The position numbers were made by a program, and so were the translations under genes. Positions 44,733-55,088 of a stretch of 64,000 nucleotides of DNA are shown in pieces. The notes under the pieces were generated by a model. The model was given only the letters and a program-made list of their open reading frames with translations, did no database searches and was not told the origin of the DNA. Source of the stretch: Nocardia brasiliensis IFM 10847 (GTDB taxonomy: Bacteria; Actinomycetota; Actinomycetes; Mycobacteriales; Mycobacteriaceae); contig NZ_BAUA01000024.1 in the NCBI RefSeq assembly GCF_000710915.1, forward strand, positions 1-64,000. The letters are read 5' to 3'. The stretch's first letter is position 1, and each line of letters opens with the position of its first letter.

Positions 44733-46718
44733 TCAGGGCCGAGGGGGTGTCGCACCGTATGAGGTGGTGCGGCGCGGGGCTTCGGTCGAATTCGGTGGCG
44801 CGACGTACCGGCGTCGACGGGAGGGCGCCCGGTATTCCTCCGACTCCTGCTCGGGCCACGGCCCGGAGGCCTCGTTGCGCTGCCTGCCGGGGCGTTCGCT
44901 CCACACCGGCGCGGGTCCCCGCCCCAGCGCTTCCGCGCCCGGCGGCGGTCGCCGGGTCGAAAGTGGTTCACGCCGTGGAACTTCGGGACGATTTGGGGCG
45001 TGCCGCGGTTCCTCGTATCGAATTGCGGCGTCTTGCTGATAGTCCGGCTCCTCGTACGAAGGCCGAGCACCGGCGGCCTGCACGTGCCCCCGCGGATCCT
45101 CGTACGGCGCACCGACATCCTGCGCGTCCCGCCGAGCCCAATCCCGATCGGGCTCCTGTGGCCGACCACGCGCCCGCCACCGCGGCTCCTCGTACACAAC
45201 GCTTTCCGGCTCTACCTCCCACACCGACCGAGCCGCCGCAGGCTCGTCCCCGCGACCACGCGACCGATGCGCCGATGCCTCGCCTTCCCAAGCTGATCTG
45301 GCCGACCTGGGTTCATACCTTCCGTCCCGTGCCGCCCACGCGGCCGGTTCGGCTTCCCACGCTGCGCGACTCGGAAGCGACTCCGCCGCGTGGTCAGGTG
45401 ACCGCCGCGCACTCCAGGCCGATGCTGTGGCGGCCGATTGCTCGGCGCGGTTGCGCGCCTGTCGCGCCGAGGCTTCTGGCTCCCATGCCGATTGAGTCGA
45501 CGGAGGTGATTGGCTTCGATCCCGCGCTGTCCAGGCGGATGGTTCACTCGCCCTCGTCGATGGCGCCGAAACCGGTTCGTCAGCATGGTCGTGCGACCGT
45601 CGCGCAGAAACTTCACTCTCCCATACCGATTGGGCAGACGTAGGTTCATAGCCTCGGTCGCGCGGCGTCCGCGCCGGTGATTCCCCCTCCCGCGCTGCTC
45701 GGGCGGGTTCCGTGACGCTCCTGCGGGACCGCCGCGTAGGTGGTTCCGATGGCGCCTCGACCTCGTCGGTGCGGTTGCGCGACTTGCGGGGTGGGGGTTC
45801 GGGGCCGCGTTGCGGCCAGTGGGGGGCGGGGTCGTGCGGTCGTTCAGGCGGGACGAGCCTGGGGAGGCCGGGGACGAGCAGGGGAATCTCCCTGGTGTCC
45901 TGGGTGGAGCTGACGCCCTTTTCCCGGTAGGTCGCCGGGATGTCGTGGGCCCGCAACCAGGCGCCGGGGTCGTGTCGGCCGTGCCGATCCAGCTGGGGCA
46001 CAACATCTTCGAGCAGGTCGAGGATATCGCCTTCGGGATCGCCGAGGGCGTCGCGGATCGCGGGGAAGGTGTCGGGGTGGAAGATCCACATCCACTCGTA
46101 CGCGGGATAGGTGCCACCGCGGTCGTGTCCGTGGAAGAGAAGATCGCCGGAGCGCCCGAGCTTGGCGCGCATCGACCATCCCTCGGATTCGACCAGGAAC
46201 TCGTGAGTTTCGCTGCGCTCGTCCCGCGCCTCCTCTCGATCGGCACCGGATCTGCCCGGTTTCCACCAACTCTCGGACCCGAGGCCGGACGCTTTGCGCC
46301 CCGCGGCGCGAATCCGGGCGGCGACCGATGCACCGGTGGGCACCCGATCGTCGCGCCGAGTTTCCCGGTGCCCCATGCGAGTTGCCGCCCGCTCCGCCCG
46401 GTCCTCCGCATACTCCGAGCGAATCCCGCTGGCGCCCCGGCGAACCGAAGCATGCGGGCTTCGTGCCGCGACCGGTTCAGCCGGAATGTCCGCCTCGTCG
46501 TCGACGTACTCGCGGAAATCCGTCAGCTTGACCTCGAACCACGCCAGCCCGATTCCGACGGCCAAAAGCAGCCCCGCGCCCGCGACCTCGAGCCACCGAT
46601 CGGCGAGCACCGCGCTCTTGCTGTACTCGCACGCATAGAGAAACAGCAGGCTGCCGAGCACCAGAGCCGCGATTCGGGCAAGCCGGAACGCCGTTCTGGT
46701 CCCGGTTCGAGCTGGCAT
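44733..46718 (-). CDS. Two-helix membrane protein with long repeat-rich disordered tail
   Basis: 661 residues. Two N-terminal helices (IAALVLGSLLFLYACEYS and LEVAGAGLLLAVGIGLAWFE) are followed by a charged linker. A compact conserved-looking domain covers about 175-268 (GWSMRAKLGRSGDLLFHGHD, YEWMWIFHPDTFPAIRDALG). A disordered Pro/Arg/Glu/Ser tail fills the rest and includes seven imperfect about-23-residue repeats (350-506). No named family is recognised. It is divergent from smc across about 440 bp. Confidence 0.72.
   Translation of the reverse strand: MPARTGTRTAFRLARIAALVLGSLLFLYACEYSKSAVLADRWLEVAGAGLLLAVGIGLAWFEVKLTDFREYVDDEADIPAEPVAARSPHASVRRGASGIRSEYAEDRAERAATRMGHRETRRDDRVPTGASVAARIRAAGRKASGLGSESWWKPGRSGADREEARDERSETHEFLVESEGWSMRAKLGRSGDLLFHGHDRGGTYPAYEWMWIFHPDTFPAIRDALGDPEGDILDLLEDVVPQLDRHGRHDPGAWLRAHDIPATYREKGVSSTQDTREIPLLVPGLPRLVPPERPHDPAPHWPQRGPEPPPRKSRNRTDEVEAPSEPPTRRSRRSVTEPARAAREGESPARTPRDRGYEPTSAQSVWESEVSARRSHDHADEPVSAPSTRASEPSAWTARDRSQSPPSTQSAWEPEASARQARNRAEQSAATASAWSARRSPDHAAESLPSRAAWEAEPAAWAARDGRYEPRSARSAWEGEASAHRSRGRGDEPAAARSVWEVEPESVVYEEPRWRARGRPQEPDRDWARRDAQDVGAPYEDPRGHVQAAGARPSYEEPDYQQDAAIRYEEPRHAPNRPEVPRREPLSTRRPPPGAEALGRGPAPVWSERPGRQRNEASGPWPEQESEEYRAPSRRRRYVAPPNSTEAPRRTTSYGATPPRP
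45201..45671 (-). repeat. Seven imperfect about-69-bp coding repeats
   Basis: They encode units such as RDRGYEPTSAQSVWESEVSA, RDGRYEPRSARSAWEGEASA and GRGDEPAAARSVWEVEPES. The consensus is R-D-x3-EP-x-SA-x-SAWE-x-E-x-SA. Copies three to five are the most diverged. Confidence 0.6.
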
Positions 46719-47156
46719 CGGCGTGGCGCTCCAAATATTCCCGCTGGCGGATCGACTGGATCGTATGCGGCGTCGTCGCCGCGCGGCAGAGCGTCCGGCA
46801 AGTCGGTCCGTCTTTTGGTGTAAAGGTCGCGTCGAGGTCGACCAACAGCCCCGTATTCGTCACCTATCGTCGATACCTCGCGTCGAGACCGACGGCTCGT
46901 GCCGCGAACGCACCGGCCGGGCGCACCGGCCGCCGAAACGCGACACTCGGCTAACTCCGAGCGCATCGAAATACGCGATATCGTGGGCCGACTCGATAAC
47001 CTACGGGTACCGCCGAACCGCCCTGCGGCGACGTGGCCTGTCCCACGTCGGGGCCACTCGGTCCGCGACGGATACCATGACTGGTCGCCTGCATCGATGA
47101 GCAGGCCGAACATGGCGGCGTGCACACCGGCAACGAATAACGAAAGGTCGTCGGAC
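46719..47156. other. Intergenic region upstream of smc
   Basis: About 440 bp between divergent genes. A frame in line with smc is open from 46899 but has no family-like residues and no ribosome-binding site before 47157. TACCAT near 47073 could be a -10 element for smc. No hairpin or repeat stands out. Confidence 0.4.
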
Positions 47157-50100
47157 TTGCATCTGAAGAGCCTGACGCTGAAGGGCTTCAAGTCCTTCGC
47201 GTCCGCGACGACGCTGCGCCTGGAACCCGGCATCACGTGTGTGGTCGGTCCGAACGGATCCGGCAAGTCCAACGTGGTCGACGCGCTCACCTGGGTGATG
47301 GGTGAGCAGGGCGCCAAGGCGTTGCGCGGCGGCAAGATGCAGGACGTGATCTTCGCGGGCACCGCGGGCCGGGCCCCGCTGGGGCGCGCCGAGGTGACCT
47401 TGACCATCGACAACTCCGACGGCGCGCTGCCGATCGACTACGCCGAGGTGTCCATCACCCGGCGCATGTTCCGTGACGGCGCGGGCGAATACGAGATCAA
47501 CGGCAGCACCTGCCGGCTGATGGACGTGCAGGAACTGCTCAGTGACTCCGGTATCGGCCGAGAGATGCACGTCATCGTCGGACAGGGGCAGCTCTCGGCG
47601 ATTCTGGAATCGCGCCCGGAGGACCGGCGCGCGTTCATCGAAGAGGCCGCGGGCGTGCTCAAGCACCGCAAACGGAAAGAGAAGGCGGTCCGCAAGCTCG
47701 AGGCGATGCAGGCCAACCTGGCCCGGCTCACCGACCTCACCACCGAGTTGCGCCGTCAGCTCAAACCACTCGGCCGGCAGGCCGAGGTGGCGCGTCGCGC
47801 GCAGACCGTGCAGGCCGACCTGCGCGACGCCCGGATGCGTCTGGCCGCGGACGATCTGGTGACCCGCCGCGGCGAGTTGGAGAGTCAGCAGAGCAAGGAA
47901 GCCTACGCCCGCGAGCAGCACATCACCGTGCAGAGCGAACTCGACGCCGCCAACGCCGCGCTCGCCCAGCAGGAATTCCAGCTGTCCCGGCTGACGCCGA
48001 GCGCCGAAGCCGCCGCGCAGATCTGGTTCCAGTTGTCGGCGCTGGCCGAGCGGGTCAACGCGACCATCCGGATCGCGCAGGATCGGGCCCGCCATCTCGA
48101 CACCGAAGCGCCGGTCGGCACGGGACGCGACCCGGAACAGTTGGAAGCCGAAGCCGAACGGGTGGAAGCCGAGGAAGCCGAACTGCGCGAGGCCGTCGAG
48201 ATCGCGACCGAGACGCTCGAAGCGGCCCGGGACGCACTGGCCGAACGCGAACACTCCGCCAAAGCCGCCGAGCAGGCGCACCTCGCCGCCGTGCGCGCGA
48301 TCGCGGACCGGCGCGAAGGCGTGGCGCGGCTCGCGGGCAAGGTCGACACGTTGCGCACCAGAGCGCAGTCGGTGGACGCCGAGATCTCCCGGCTCACCAC
48401 CGCGATCGCCGACGCCCGGCAGCGCGGCGAGGCGGCGCAGGCCGAATTCGACACGGTGCAGGCCGAACTCACCGAGTTGGACGCCGGCGAGGCCGGTCTG
48501 GACGCCCAGCACGAGCACGCGGTGCAGGCGCTCGCCCTGGCCGACCAGCGGGTGACCGAACTGCGCGAACAGGATCGCGAGGCGAGCAAGCGGGTCGCGT
48601 CGCTCTCGGCGCGGATCGAGGCGCTCGGCATGAACCTGGCCCGCCGCGACGGCGCCGCCTGGCTGGTCGAGCACCGATCCCAGGGGCTGCTCGGCCCGCT
48701 GTCGGGGCTGCTGCGGGTGCACGGCGGTTTCGAAGCCGCGGTCGCCACCGCGCTCGGCCCGCTCGCCGACGCGGTCGCCGCCGACACCGGGGAATCCGCG
48801 CACGCCGCCATTCGCGCGCTGAAGGAAGCCGACGGCGGCCGCGCCGCACTGGTATTCGGCGCAGACGACGGCCACCGCCCGCATCCCGGACCGCTGCCCG
48901 GCGCGGCCCGCTGGCTGTCCGATGTGGTCGAGTGCCCGGACAGCGTGCGCGCGGCGATCATGGCGCTCACTGCCGGTATCGCCGTCGCCGATGATCTGGC
49001 CGCGGCCCGTGCGGTGATCGCCGCCCGCCCGGACGTGCGGGTGGTCACCCGCGACGGCGACCTCACCGGAACGGGGTGGCTGCTCGGCGGCTCCGATCGC
49101 GCGCCCAGCCAACTGGAGATCCAGGCCGATATCGACACCGCCAAGGCCGATCTGGTCGCGGCGCAACGCCGGGCCGAGGAACTGGAAGCCGCCCTCTCGG
49201 GTGCGCTGGCCGAACAGGCCGACCGCAAGGACGCCGTCGATCAGGCGCTGCTTGCGTTGCACGAATCCGATCAGTCCCTGGTCGCCATCTATGACCGGCT
49301 CGGCCGGCTCGGGCACGCGGCCCGCACCGCTCAGGCCGACAACGACCGGCTGCTCGCCCAGCGCGCGGAAACCGAAGCGAGCCGGGAAGAATCGCTCACC
49401 TCGCTCGCCGAACTCGAAGACCGGCTGCGCAACGCCGAACTGGAACAGACCGAGATCGACTCCGACGGCAGCGCGGCGGGCACCGAGACCGCGGGCCGGG
49501 AACGCGAAGAAGCCGCCGCCGCGCTGGCCGAGGCCAGGTCGATGGAGGTCGAGGCGCGCCTTGCGGTGCGCACCGCCGAGGAACGCGCGGAATCGGTACG
49601 CGGCAAGGCGGATTCGTTGCGCCGCGCCGCCCGCGCCGAACGGGAGACGCGGGCCAGGGCCGAACGGGCCCAGGCCTCGCGCAAGAAAGCCGCCGAAGTC
49701 GCCGCCGCGGTCGCCGAATCCGGGGCCAAGGTCGCCGCCGAACTGGAAAAGGTGGTGGCGGAGGCGGGCGCCCGCCGCGACGATCTGGTCCGCCGCCGCG
49801 GCGAAGCCGCCGCTCAGGTCGAGCAGGTCAAGGAGCGGGTGCGCGCGCTGTCCACCCAGCTCGCCCAGCTCACCGACGCGGTGCACCGCGACGAGGTCGC
49901 GAAAGCCCAAGCGGCCCTGCGCATCGAGCAGCTCGAGGCGACGATCTCCGAACAGTTCGGTATCGCGCTCAGCGATTTGATCGCCGAATACGGTCCCGAC
50001 GTCCCGCTGCCGCCGACCGACCTGGAATGGCAGGAGTACGAGCAGGCCAAGGAACGCGGCGAACAGGTCACCGCGCCCGCGCCGATGCCCTACGACCGCC

Positions 50101-50771
50101 AGACCCAGGAACGGCGCGCCAAACGCGCGGAAAAGGATCTCACCACCCTCGGCAAGGTGAATCCCCTTGCGCTGGAGGAGTTCGCCGCGCTCGAAGAGCG
50201 CTACAACTTCCTCGCGACCCAGCTCGAGGATGTGAAGAGCGCGCGTAAGGACCTGCTCGATGTGGTCGCCGAGGTGGACGCGCGCATCCTGCAGGTGTTC
50301 ACCGAGGCGTGGGAGGACGTGGAACGCGAATTCGTCGGTGTGTTCGCGAAACTGTTCCCAGGCGGTGAGGGCAGGCTGCTGCTCACCGACCCGTCCGACA
50401 TGCTCACCACCGGTATCGAGGTGGAGGCGCGTCCGCCCGGCAAGAAGGTGAAGCGGCTCTCGCTGCTGTCCGGCGGCGAGAAGTCCCTCACCGCCGTCGC
50501 CCTGCTGGTCGCCATCTTCCGTGCCCGCCCCTCACCGTTCTATGTGATGGACGAGGTCGAGGCCGCCCTGGACGACACCAATCTGCGCCGCCTCATCGGC
50601 CTCTTCGAGCAGCTCCGCGAAAAGAGCCAGCTCATCGTCATCACCCACCAGAAACCCACCATGGAAATCGCCGACGCCCTCTACGGCGTCAGCATGCGCG
50701 GCGACGGCATCACCCAGGTCATCTCCCAACGCCTCCGCGGCGAAAACCTCACCCCCGCAGGCGCGGCGTAG
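47157..50771 (+). CDS. smc: Chromosome segregation ATPase SMC
   Basis: 1204 residues from TTG 47157 ([14 protein letters not shown]), which has GAAAGG nine bases upstream and matches the mycobacterial length of 1205. Walker A GPNGSGKS is at residues 31-38. Two long coiled coils flank a hinge at about 500-680. The C-terminal head carries [15 protein letters not shown] (signature) and [13 protein letters not shown] (Walker B). With ScpAB it forms the condensin ring. An in-frame ATG 47112 is possible but less likely. Confidence 0.95.
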   Translation: MHLKSLTLKGFKSFASATTLRLEPGITCVVGPNGSGKSNVVDALTWVMGEQGAKALRGGKMQDVIFAGTAGRAPLGRAEVTLTIDNSDGALPIDYAEVSITRRMFRDGAGEYEINGSTCRLMDVQELLSDSGIGREMHVIVGQGQLSAILESRPEDRRAFIEEAAGVLKHRKRKEKAVRKLEAMQANLARLTDLTTELRRQLKPLGRQAEVARRAQTVQADLRDARMRLAADDLVTRRGELESQQSKEAYAREQHITVQSELDAANAALAQQEFQLSRLTPSAEAAAQIWFQLSALAERVNATIRIAQDRARHLDTEAPVGTGRDPEQLEAEAERVEAEEAELREAVEIATETLEAARDALAEREHSAKAAEQAHLAAVRAIADRREGVARLAGKVDTLRTRAQSVDAEISRLTTAIADARQRGEAAQAEFDTVQAELTELDAGEAGLDAQHEHAVQALALADQRVTELREQDREASKRVASLSARIEALGMNLARRDGAAWLVEHRSQGLLGPLSGLLRVHGGFEAAVATALGPLADAVAADTGESAHAAIRALKEADGGRAALVFGADDGHRPHPGPLPGAARWLSDVVECPDSVRAAIMALTAGIAVADDLAAARAVIAARPDVRVVTRDGDLTGTGWLLGGSDRAPSQLEIQADIDTAKADLVAAQRRAEELEAALSGALAEQADRKDAVDQALLALHESDQSLVAIYDRLGRLGHAARTAQADNDRLLAQRAETEASREESLTSLAELEDRLRNAELEQTEIDSDGSAAGTETAGREREEAAAALAEARSMEVEARLAVRTAEERAESVRGKADSLRRAARAERETRARAERAQASRKKAAEVAAAVAESGAKVAAELEKVVAEAGARRDDLVRRRGEAAAQVEQVKERVRALSTQLAQLTDAVHRDEVAKAQAALRIEQLEATISEQFGIALSDLIAEYGPDVPLPPTDLEWQEYEQAKERGEQVTAPAPMPYDRQTQERRAKRAEKDLTTLGKVNPLALEEFAALEERYNFLATQLEDVKSARKDLLDVVAEVDARILQVFTEAWEDVEREFVGVFAKLFPGGEGRLLLTDPSDMLTTGIEVEARPPGKKVKRLSLLSGGEKSLTAVALLVAIFRARPSPFYVMDEVEAALDDTNLRRLIGLFEQLREKSQLIVITHQKPTMEIADALYGVSMRGDGITQVISQRLRGENLTPAGAA

Positions 50772-50906
50772 ACCGACAGAGTCGCCGATCGACAGTTGCT
50801 CGGGGCGTAGTTAAGCTGCCACGCATGGCCGAAGGTGGGGGAGCGCCGCGCACCTACATCCATGCGATAGATCTGAACTACTGGATGGTTGTCCGGGGGT
50901 GAGGCA

Positions 50907-52424
50907 GTGGGCGACGACCTGAAGTTGGATTGGCAGGTTTACTACGACGCCGCCGCGAAATGCCATGAGGTCGCGACCAATCTACGTGCTGCGGACAAGC
51001 CGCTGCACGATGCCGTCAAGAACGACTGTGCGGGCATGGCTGGGGACGCCAACGGCTGCAAACAGTGGGGCACCAAATACGACCAGGTAGCTCAGCAGAC
51101 GATGCAAACCTGCACCAATCTTGCCGACGCGCTTACCAATTACGGTTACGTCCTCTCCGCGATGGGCTACAACTACGCAGTCGCGAACAACAGCAAACCG
51201 TTGCCGCAGCGTCCGGTCGTCGCTCCGCTACCGGAGTACAAGGTCACCATCGCGTCGTCGGTCGGTGACAACGGTCCCGGCGTGCACGATAAAGACGGCG
51301 CCGGCATAAAGGAGTTCTACGACAAGCTGGTCGACAAGATCGGGGAGGAGTTCGGCAAACTCCCCAACGGTGACGTCGACAAGTTGAGCAAGGCATCCAC
51401 CGCATGGCGCACGTTCGCCGAGCACGCCACGATCACCGGTTCGGCAGAGCAACTCACCAGTGTCATCGGTTTGTTCGATGGTGTCGCGGACAAGAAGAAC
51501 CTCGAGCTGGTCCTCGAGAACCTGACCACACTTCGAGACAGCGCCGGCCAGGTCGCTCTGGCCGCACAGAACTTGGTAACGCCGGTGGCCGAATTCCACA
51601 CCGGCACCGTGGATGCTCGCAAGACGTTCGAGTCCGAGATCAATACTCTCGTCATCGGTGCCGGAATCGCCGTCGCGCTGGGAGTCGTCGCAGCCGCCTT
51701 CAGCTTTGGGGGCAGTTTGGCAGTCAGCGGCGGCGCCGTTGTCGGGCTCGTCGCCAACACCGTCAACGCCATCCGCACGGCCTATACCGCCAGCAGGCTG
51801 TATCGAATCGTCGGTCTGACCGCTGCCACCGCAACGGCTGCCGTCGTTCTGACTCATTTCGACAAAGTGCCCAGTGAAGCACTCCTGGACCTGAGTGCAA
51901 AACTCACCGCGATTATCGGTATGCGTGTGCTAATCGACGGTGCAGACGAGGTGCAGCCCGGTTCATCGAACGCCTCCAACACGCCCGGAACGACCGAGTA
52001 CCAGAAGCGCGTCGAAGAACTTGCGCAAGACCCGGCGAAGAACGGGAAGGTGAGCCCCCAGTCGAAACGGGAGGCAGAGGTGGGTTTGGGTTTGGAGAAC
52101 TCCGGCGCGGTCGAAGGACCGATCACCCGAGCTCCGTTGGGCGCCAACGGCGAGGACCAAGGCGAGTTCATCGATGCCTCAGGCAAACGGTGGGACGTGA
52201 AAAGCTCACCAGATGTCATTCCGGATTACAGACCGGCCCAGGTTGCGGGCAATCCGATACCCAATCCGCAAACCGATCAGGAATTCACCGAAATGATCGA
52301 GGATTCGATCGCAGACGGTGAGGGTGTCATGATCGACCAGAGCGGGATGACGCCCGCCCGGATAGCACGCCTGAAGCAACTGGTCGAGAGTCACCCCGAG
52401 TGGCAAGGAAAGGTGCTTTGGTAG
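50907..52424 (+). CDS. WXG100-like secreted protein with C-terminal PD-(D/E)XK-type nuclease domain (candidate polymorphic toxin)
   Basis: 505 residues from GTG 50907, with GGGGGTGAGG upstream. The N-terminal about 100 residues form a helical hairpin with a WG turn (CKQWGTKYDQ), like ESX/type VII substrates. A long helical middle follows with two hydrophobic stretches (about 240-300). The last 142 residues read as a toxin tip: REAEVGLGLENSG, GEFIDASGKRWDVKSSPD (D430 and K432 of DxK) and ARLKQLVESHPEWQGKVLW. E391, D430 and K432 fit a PD-(D/E)XK nuclease. Codon use is less GC-rich than smc. An immunity candidate follows by 2 bp. Confidence 0.72.
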   Translation: MGDDLKLDWQVYYDAAAKCHEVATNLRAADKPLHDAVKNDCAGMAGDANGCKQWGTKYDQVAQQTMQTCTNLADALTNYGYVLSAMGYNYAVANNSKPLPQRPVVAPLPEYKVTIASSVGDNGPGVHDKDGAGIKEFYDKLVDKIGEEFGKLPNGDVDKLSKASTAWRTFAEHATITGSAEQLTSVIGLFDGVADKKNLELVLENLTTLRDSAGQVALAAQNLVTPVAEFHTGTVDARKTFESEINTLVIGAGIAVALGVVAAAFSFGGSLAVSGGAVVGLVANTVNAIRTAYTASRLYRIVGLTAATATAAVVLTHFDKVPSEALLDLSAKLTAIIGMRVLIDGADEVQPGSSNASNTPGTTEYQKRVEELAQDPAKNGKVSPQSKREAEVGLGLENSGAVEGPITRAPLGANGEDQGEFIDASGKRWDVKSSPDVIPDYRPAQVAGNPIPNPQTDQEFTEMIEDSIADGEGVMIDQSGMTPARIARLKQLVESHPEWQGKVLW

Positions 52425-52426
52425 AG

Positions 52427-53095
52427 ATGACCACGGCTGATGGTCCTAGTTCGAGCAGTGTCGCCAGGTGGCCTTCGGATGCGGCGGCACATCGAGCGTT
52501 GGCCGAGTATCTGCAGGTGCTGCCAGCCGATCCCGCTGCTGAGCGGACGGCGGCTACGGTTCTCAACGGGTGGGGAGTGGATTTCACGGGTGCTGATCTG
52601 TCGGGGCTGGACCTGCTCGGTGCGGAGTTGGGCTGCGCGAACATGAGTCGGGTGGTGCTCATCGGCGCCGACCTGTACACCGCTTCGCTCGGCGAGACTC
52701 GACTGGACGGCGCCGACCTCAGCGGTGCGGATCTGCGCAAGGTCCAAGGTCGCGGTTGTAAAGCGCAGTACGCCAACCTTTCCGGCGCCAATCTACAGCG
52801 AGCGGATTTCGCTCAGTCGAACTTTCGCGGCGCGGTTCTTCGAGGCGCACAGCTCCAGCGAGTTACATTCTCAGGGGCGGACCTTCGCGAGGCAGACCTT
52901 CGAGATGGTGTTTTCGAGCGGACCAGACTGTCACGTGCGCGCATGGGGGGCTGCCGGGTCGCCGGGGCATCCGGACAGGTCATCGGGCCTGTCGACGTCG
53001 GCGTCGACACGTCGAAGCTGCTGGACGGCCCAGAGTTGCGCGAGTGGTTCAGCGCCAACGGCGCGCCGTCGGTCGAGGTTCGCCCATCCGCTTAG
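52427..53095 (+). CDS. Pentapeptide-repeat protein, candidate immunity protein
   Basis: 222 residues. A helical lead (residues 1-50) is followed by about 20 pentapeptide repeats of A(D/N)LxG type: FTGADLSGLDLLGAELGCAN, LDGADLSGADLRKVQG, LSGANLQRADFAQSNFRGA, FSGADLREADLRDG. These build a right-handed beta helix. It starts 2 bp after the nuclease-like gene (TTG 52418, which would overlap it, is an alternative with closer SD spacing). Position and fold suggest it neutralises the upstream toxin. Confidence 0.75.
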   Translation: MTTADGPSSSSVARWPSDAAAHRALAEYLQVLPADPAAERTAATVLNGWGVDFTGADLSGLDLLGAELGCANMSRVVLIGADLYTASLGETRLDGADLSGADLRKVQGRGCKAQYANLSGANLQRADFAQSNFRGAVLRGAQLQRVTFSGADLREADLRDGVFERTRLSRARMGGCRVAGASGQVIGPVDVGVDTSKLLDGPELREWFSANGAPSVEVRPSA

Positions 53096-53171
53096 CTCCT
53101 AGTCAGGATTCGATGCTGATGTATCAGCCGTGCGGTGTCGAAGTGTGCTCGGCATTTGCGGCCCGACTGGT

Positions 53172-53206
53172 GAAATCCCGCGGAGACGTCGCCTGCGCGG
53201 GATTTC
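53172..53206. terminator. Hairpin between convergent genes
   Basis: GAAATCCCGCG (53172-53182) and CGCGGGATTTC (53196-53206): a perfect 11-bp stem with a 13-nt loop, between the pentapeptide gene and the NmrA-like gene. Confidence 0.6.
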
Positions 53207-53217
53207 GCGGCTCGGGC

Positions 53218-54132
53218 CTAGGCGGTGGGGAGTCGGTCGGAGTCGAGTAGGGATTTGATTTGGGCGGCACCGGTTTCGGTGAGCCAGGTGTCGAAGGTGC
53301 GCAGGGTGGGGTGGATTGCGCGGACGGTGTCGATGTCGGCGCGCCAGCCGCCGGTTTCGCGCATCAGACGCCAGGTGTAGGCGATCGATTCGCCTAGGGA
53401 GGCGGCGTAGGCCTCGTCCAGTTCCTGGTAGCGGACGGGGTGGCCGGTGGCGGCGGCGATCGCGGCGGCGGCATCGGGTGGGGTGAGGGCGTCGCCGGCC
53501 AGCTCCAGGGTCTGGCCGTGGAAGCGATCGGGGTCGGCGAAGGCCAGGGCGGCGATCTCGGCGATGTCGCCGACCGCGATGACCTTCATCGGGCGGTCGG
53601 CGGGGAACATGTGCCGGTGGACGCCGTCGACGATGCCGTCGATCGGCAGGCCGCGCAGCAGATAGTTCTCCATGAACCGGACCGGGCGCAGCAGGGTGTA
53701 GCGCGCCCCGCTGGCCGCGACAGCGGTTTCGATGCGATGTTTGCCGCTCGCGCCCCACGAGGTGTCCTCGTTGAACGAGGCGATACCGGTGAACACGATC
53801 TGTGCCACCCCGGCCCGGCGGGCCGCGTCGACGAGCGCTTCGCCGCGTCGCGCTTCCCGCTCGACATCCCAGCCGTCCGGGTCGTAGGCGGCGGGCGGCA
53901 CCGCGAAAAGGGCTGTGGCGCCGGCCAGCACGGCGGGCAGGGTGGTGGGGTCGTCGAAATCGCCGACCGCGAGTTCGGCGCCCGCGGCGGCGAGCGCTCG
54001 CGCGGCCGGCGCGTGCGGGTCGCGCACCAGCGCGCGGACCGCGTGGCCGTCCGCGAGCAGTTTGCGGGCGGTCGCGCCGCCCTGCCGACCGGTAGCGCCG
54101 GTGACCAGGATGAGGTGCTGTGAAGAAGACAT
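53218..54132 (-). CDS. NmrA-like NAD(P)-binding oxidoreductase
   Basis: 304 residues, atypical short-chain dehydrogenase. LILVTGATGRQGGATARKLL is the NmrA-type nucleotide loop; the family lacks the catalytic Tyr-Lys pair and often acts as redox sensor or quinone reductase. Other segments are RPVRFMENYLLRGLPIDGI and GDIAEIAALAFADPD. The frame is open upstream, but ATG 54132 gives the family N-terminus. Divergent from a TetR gene, which probably controls it. Confidence 0.88.
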   Translation of the reverse strand: MSSSQHLILVTGATGRQGGATARKLLADGHAVRALVRDPHAPAARALAAAGAELAVGDFDDPTTLPAVLAGATALFAVPPAAYDPDGWDVEREARRGEALVDAARRAGVAQIVFTGIASFNEDTSWGASGKHRIETAVAASGARYTLLRPVRFMENYLLRGLPIDGIVDGVHRHMFPADRPMKVIAVGDIAEIAALAFADPDRFHGQTLELAGDALTPPDAAAAIAAATGHPVRYQELDEAYAASLGESIAYTWRLMRETGGWRADIDTVRAIHPTLRTFDTWLTETGAAQIKSLLDSDRLPTA

Positions 54133-54237
54133 GCTCGCCTTGTCTGTCGATAGAATCGGGTCGGACAACCCGTATTTCGAGACGGTACGGGTGGCTTGGC
54201 CCGCTTGCCCAGGTAGAAAACGGAAGGCCGTAACGAA

Positions 54238-54993
54238 TTGACTGCCCCACCCACCGCCCGCAGCGACGCTGCCCGCAACCGCGCCGCGGTGCTGTCCGCC
54301 GCGCAACGCGCGTTCGCCGAGCAGGGGCCGTCGGTGTCGCTGGCGGAGGTGGCCCGGCGTGCGGGGGTCGGCGCGGGCACCGTCTACCGGCACTTCCCGA
54401 CGAAAGTCGATCTGCTGGAAGCGGTGATGCAGCAGCGCGTGGACCGGCTCGCGCAACTGGCCACCGACCATCTGGGCGCGAGAGATCCGGGTGTCGCCTT
54501 CTTCGATTTCTGCACGCAGGTGGTCGTTTCGACGCCGGGCAATCAGGCGATGTGCGATCTGGTGCAGTCCGATGACGGTTGGCCGCGCGCGTTATTGATG
54601 AGTGCGGGCGCACGATTCCATCAGGCGCTGGGAGCGCTGTTGGCGGCCGCGCAGCGGCAAGGCGCGGTCCGCCCGGATCTCGAGGTCTCGGATGTGCTGG
54701 CGATTTTCACCGGTTGCGTTGCCATCCAACGACTTCGACCGACCGACGGTGTACTGGACCGGACGACCGCGTTGGTCATCGATGCGATGCGTGCCTCGGG
54801 CGTAACGAATCGCTCCGCCTCGGAGGGCGAAAGTCGTAACGAAACAGTGGACAGTAACGAAACGTGGTGTCCGGTGTGCACCCGTGCCGTCCGGCATTCG
54901 GGCACCGGCCGTCGTCCGCGATATTGCTCACCCGCCTGCCGGCAGAAGGCGCACCGCCGCCGCACGGCGACGAAGCGAACACGTGGCGCATAA
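54238..54993 (+). CDS. TetR-family regulator with C-terminal zinc-ribbon extension
   Basis: 251 residues. The TetR helix-turn-helix is at 10-57 (AAVLSAAQRAFAEQG, VARRAGVGAGTVYRHFPTK). A normal ligand domain runs to about 195. It is followed by an unusual tail: WCPVCTRAV, then RPRYCSPACRQKAHRRR, four cysteines plus His in a short zinc-ribbon-like arrangement. That CSxxCRQKAHR motif is otherwise seen in small free-standing actinobacterial proteins. Start TTG 54238. Likely represses the divergent NmrA-like gene. Confidence 0.85.
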   Translation: MTAPPTARSDAARNRAAVLSAAQRAFAEQGPSVSLAEVARRAGVGAGTVYRHFPTKVDLLEAVMQQRVDRLAQLATDHLGARDPGVAFFDFCTQVVVSTPGNQAMCDLVQSDDGWPRALLMSAGARFHQALGALLAAAQRQGAVRPDLEVSDVLAIFTGCVAIQRLRPTDGVLDRTTALVIDAMRASGVTNRSASEGESRNETVDSNETWCPVCTRAVRHSGTGRRPRYCSPACRQKAHRRRTATKRTRGA

Positions 54994-55088
54994 GCGACAC
55001 ATGTCGAGCCCCGGTCACGGTCGAACGGTACGGGTGCGGGCCCGACGGCAGCCGGATCGGGCTCGGGCTGCCGTGCGCGGCATGCGGA

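Noticed and set aside
46899..47156. N-terminal extension of SMC by 86 residues
   Set aside because: The extra residues have no family match, while TTG 47157 has a good ribosome-binding site and gives the normal length.
47001..49910. 969-codon minus-strand frame opposite smc
   Set aside because: Antisense shadow of the coiled-coil region, low complexity, no domain.
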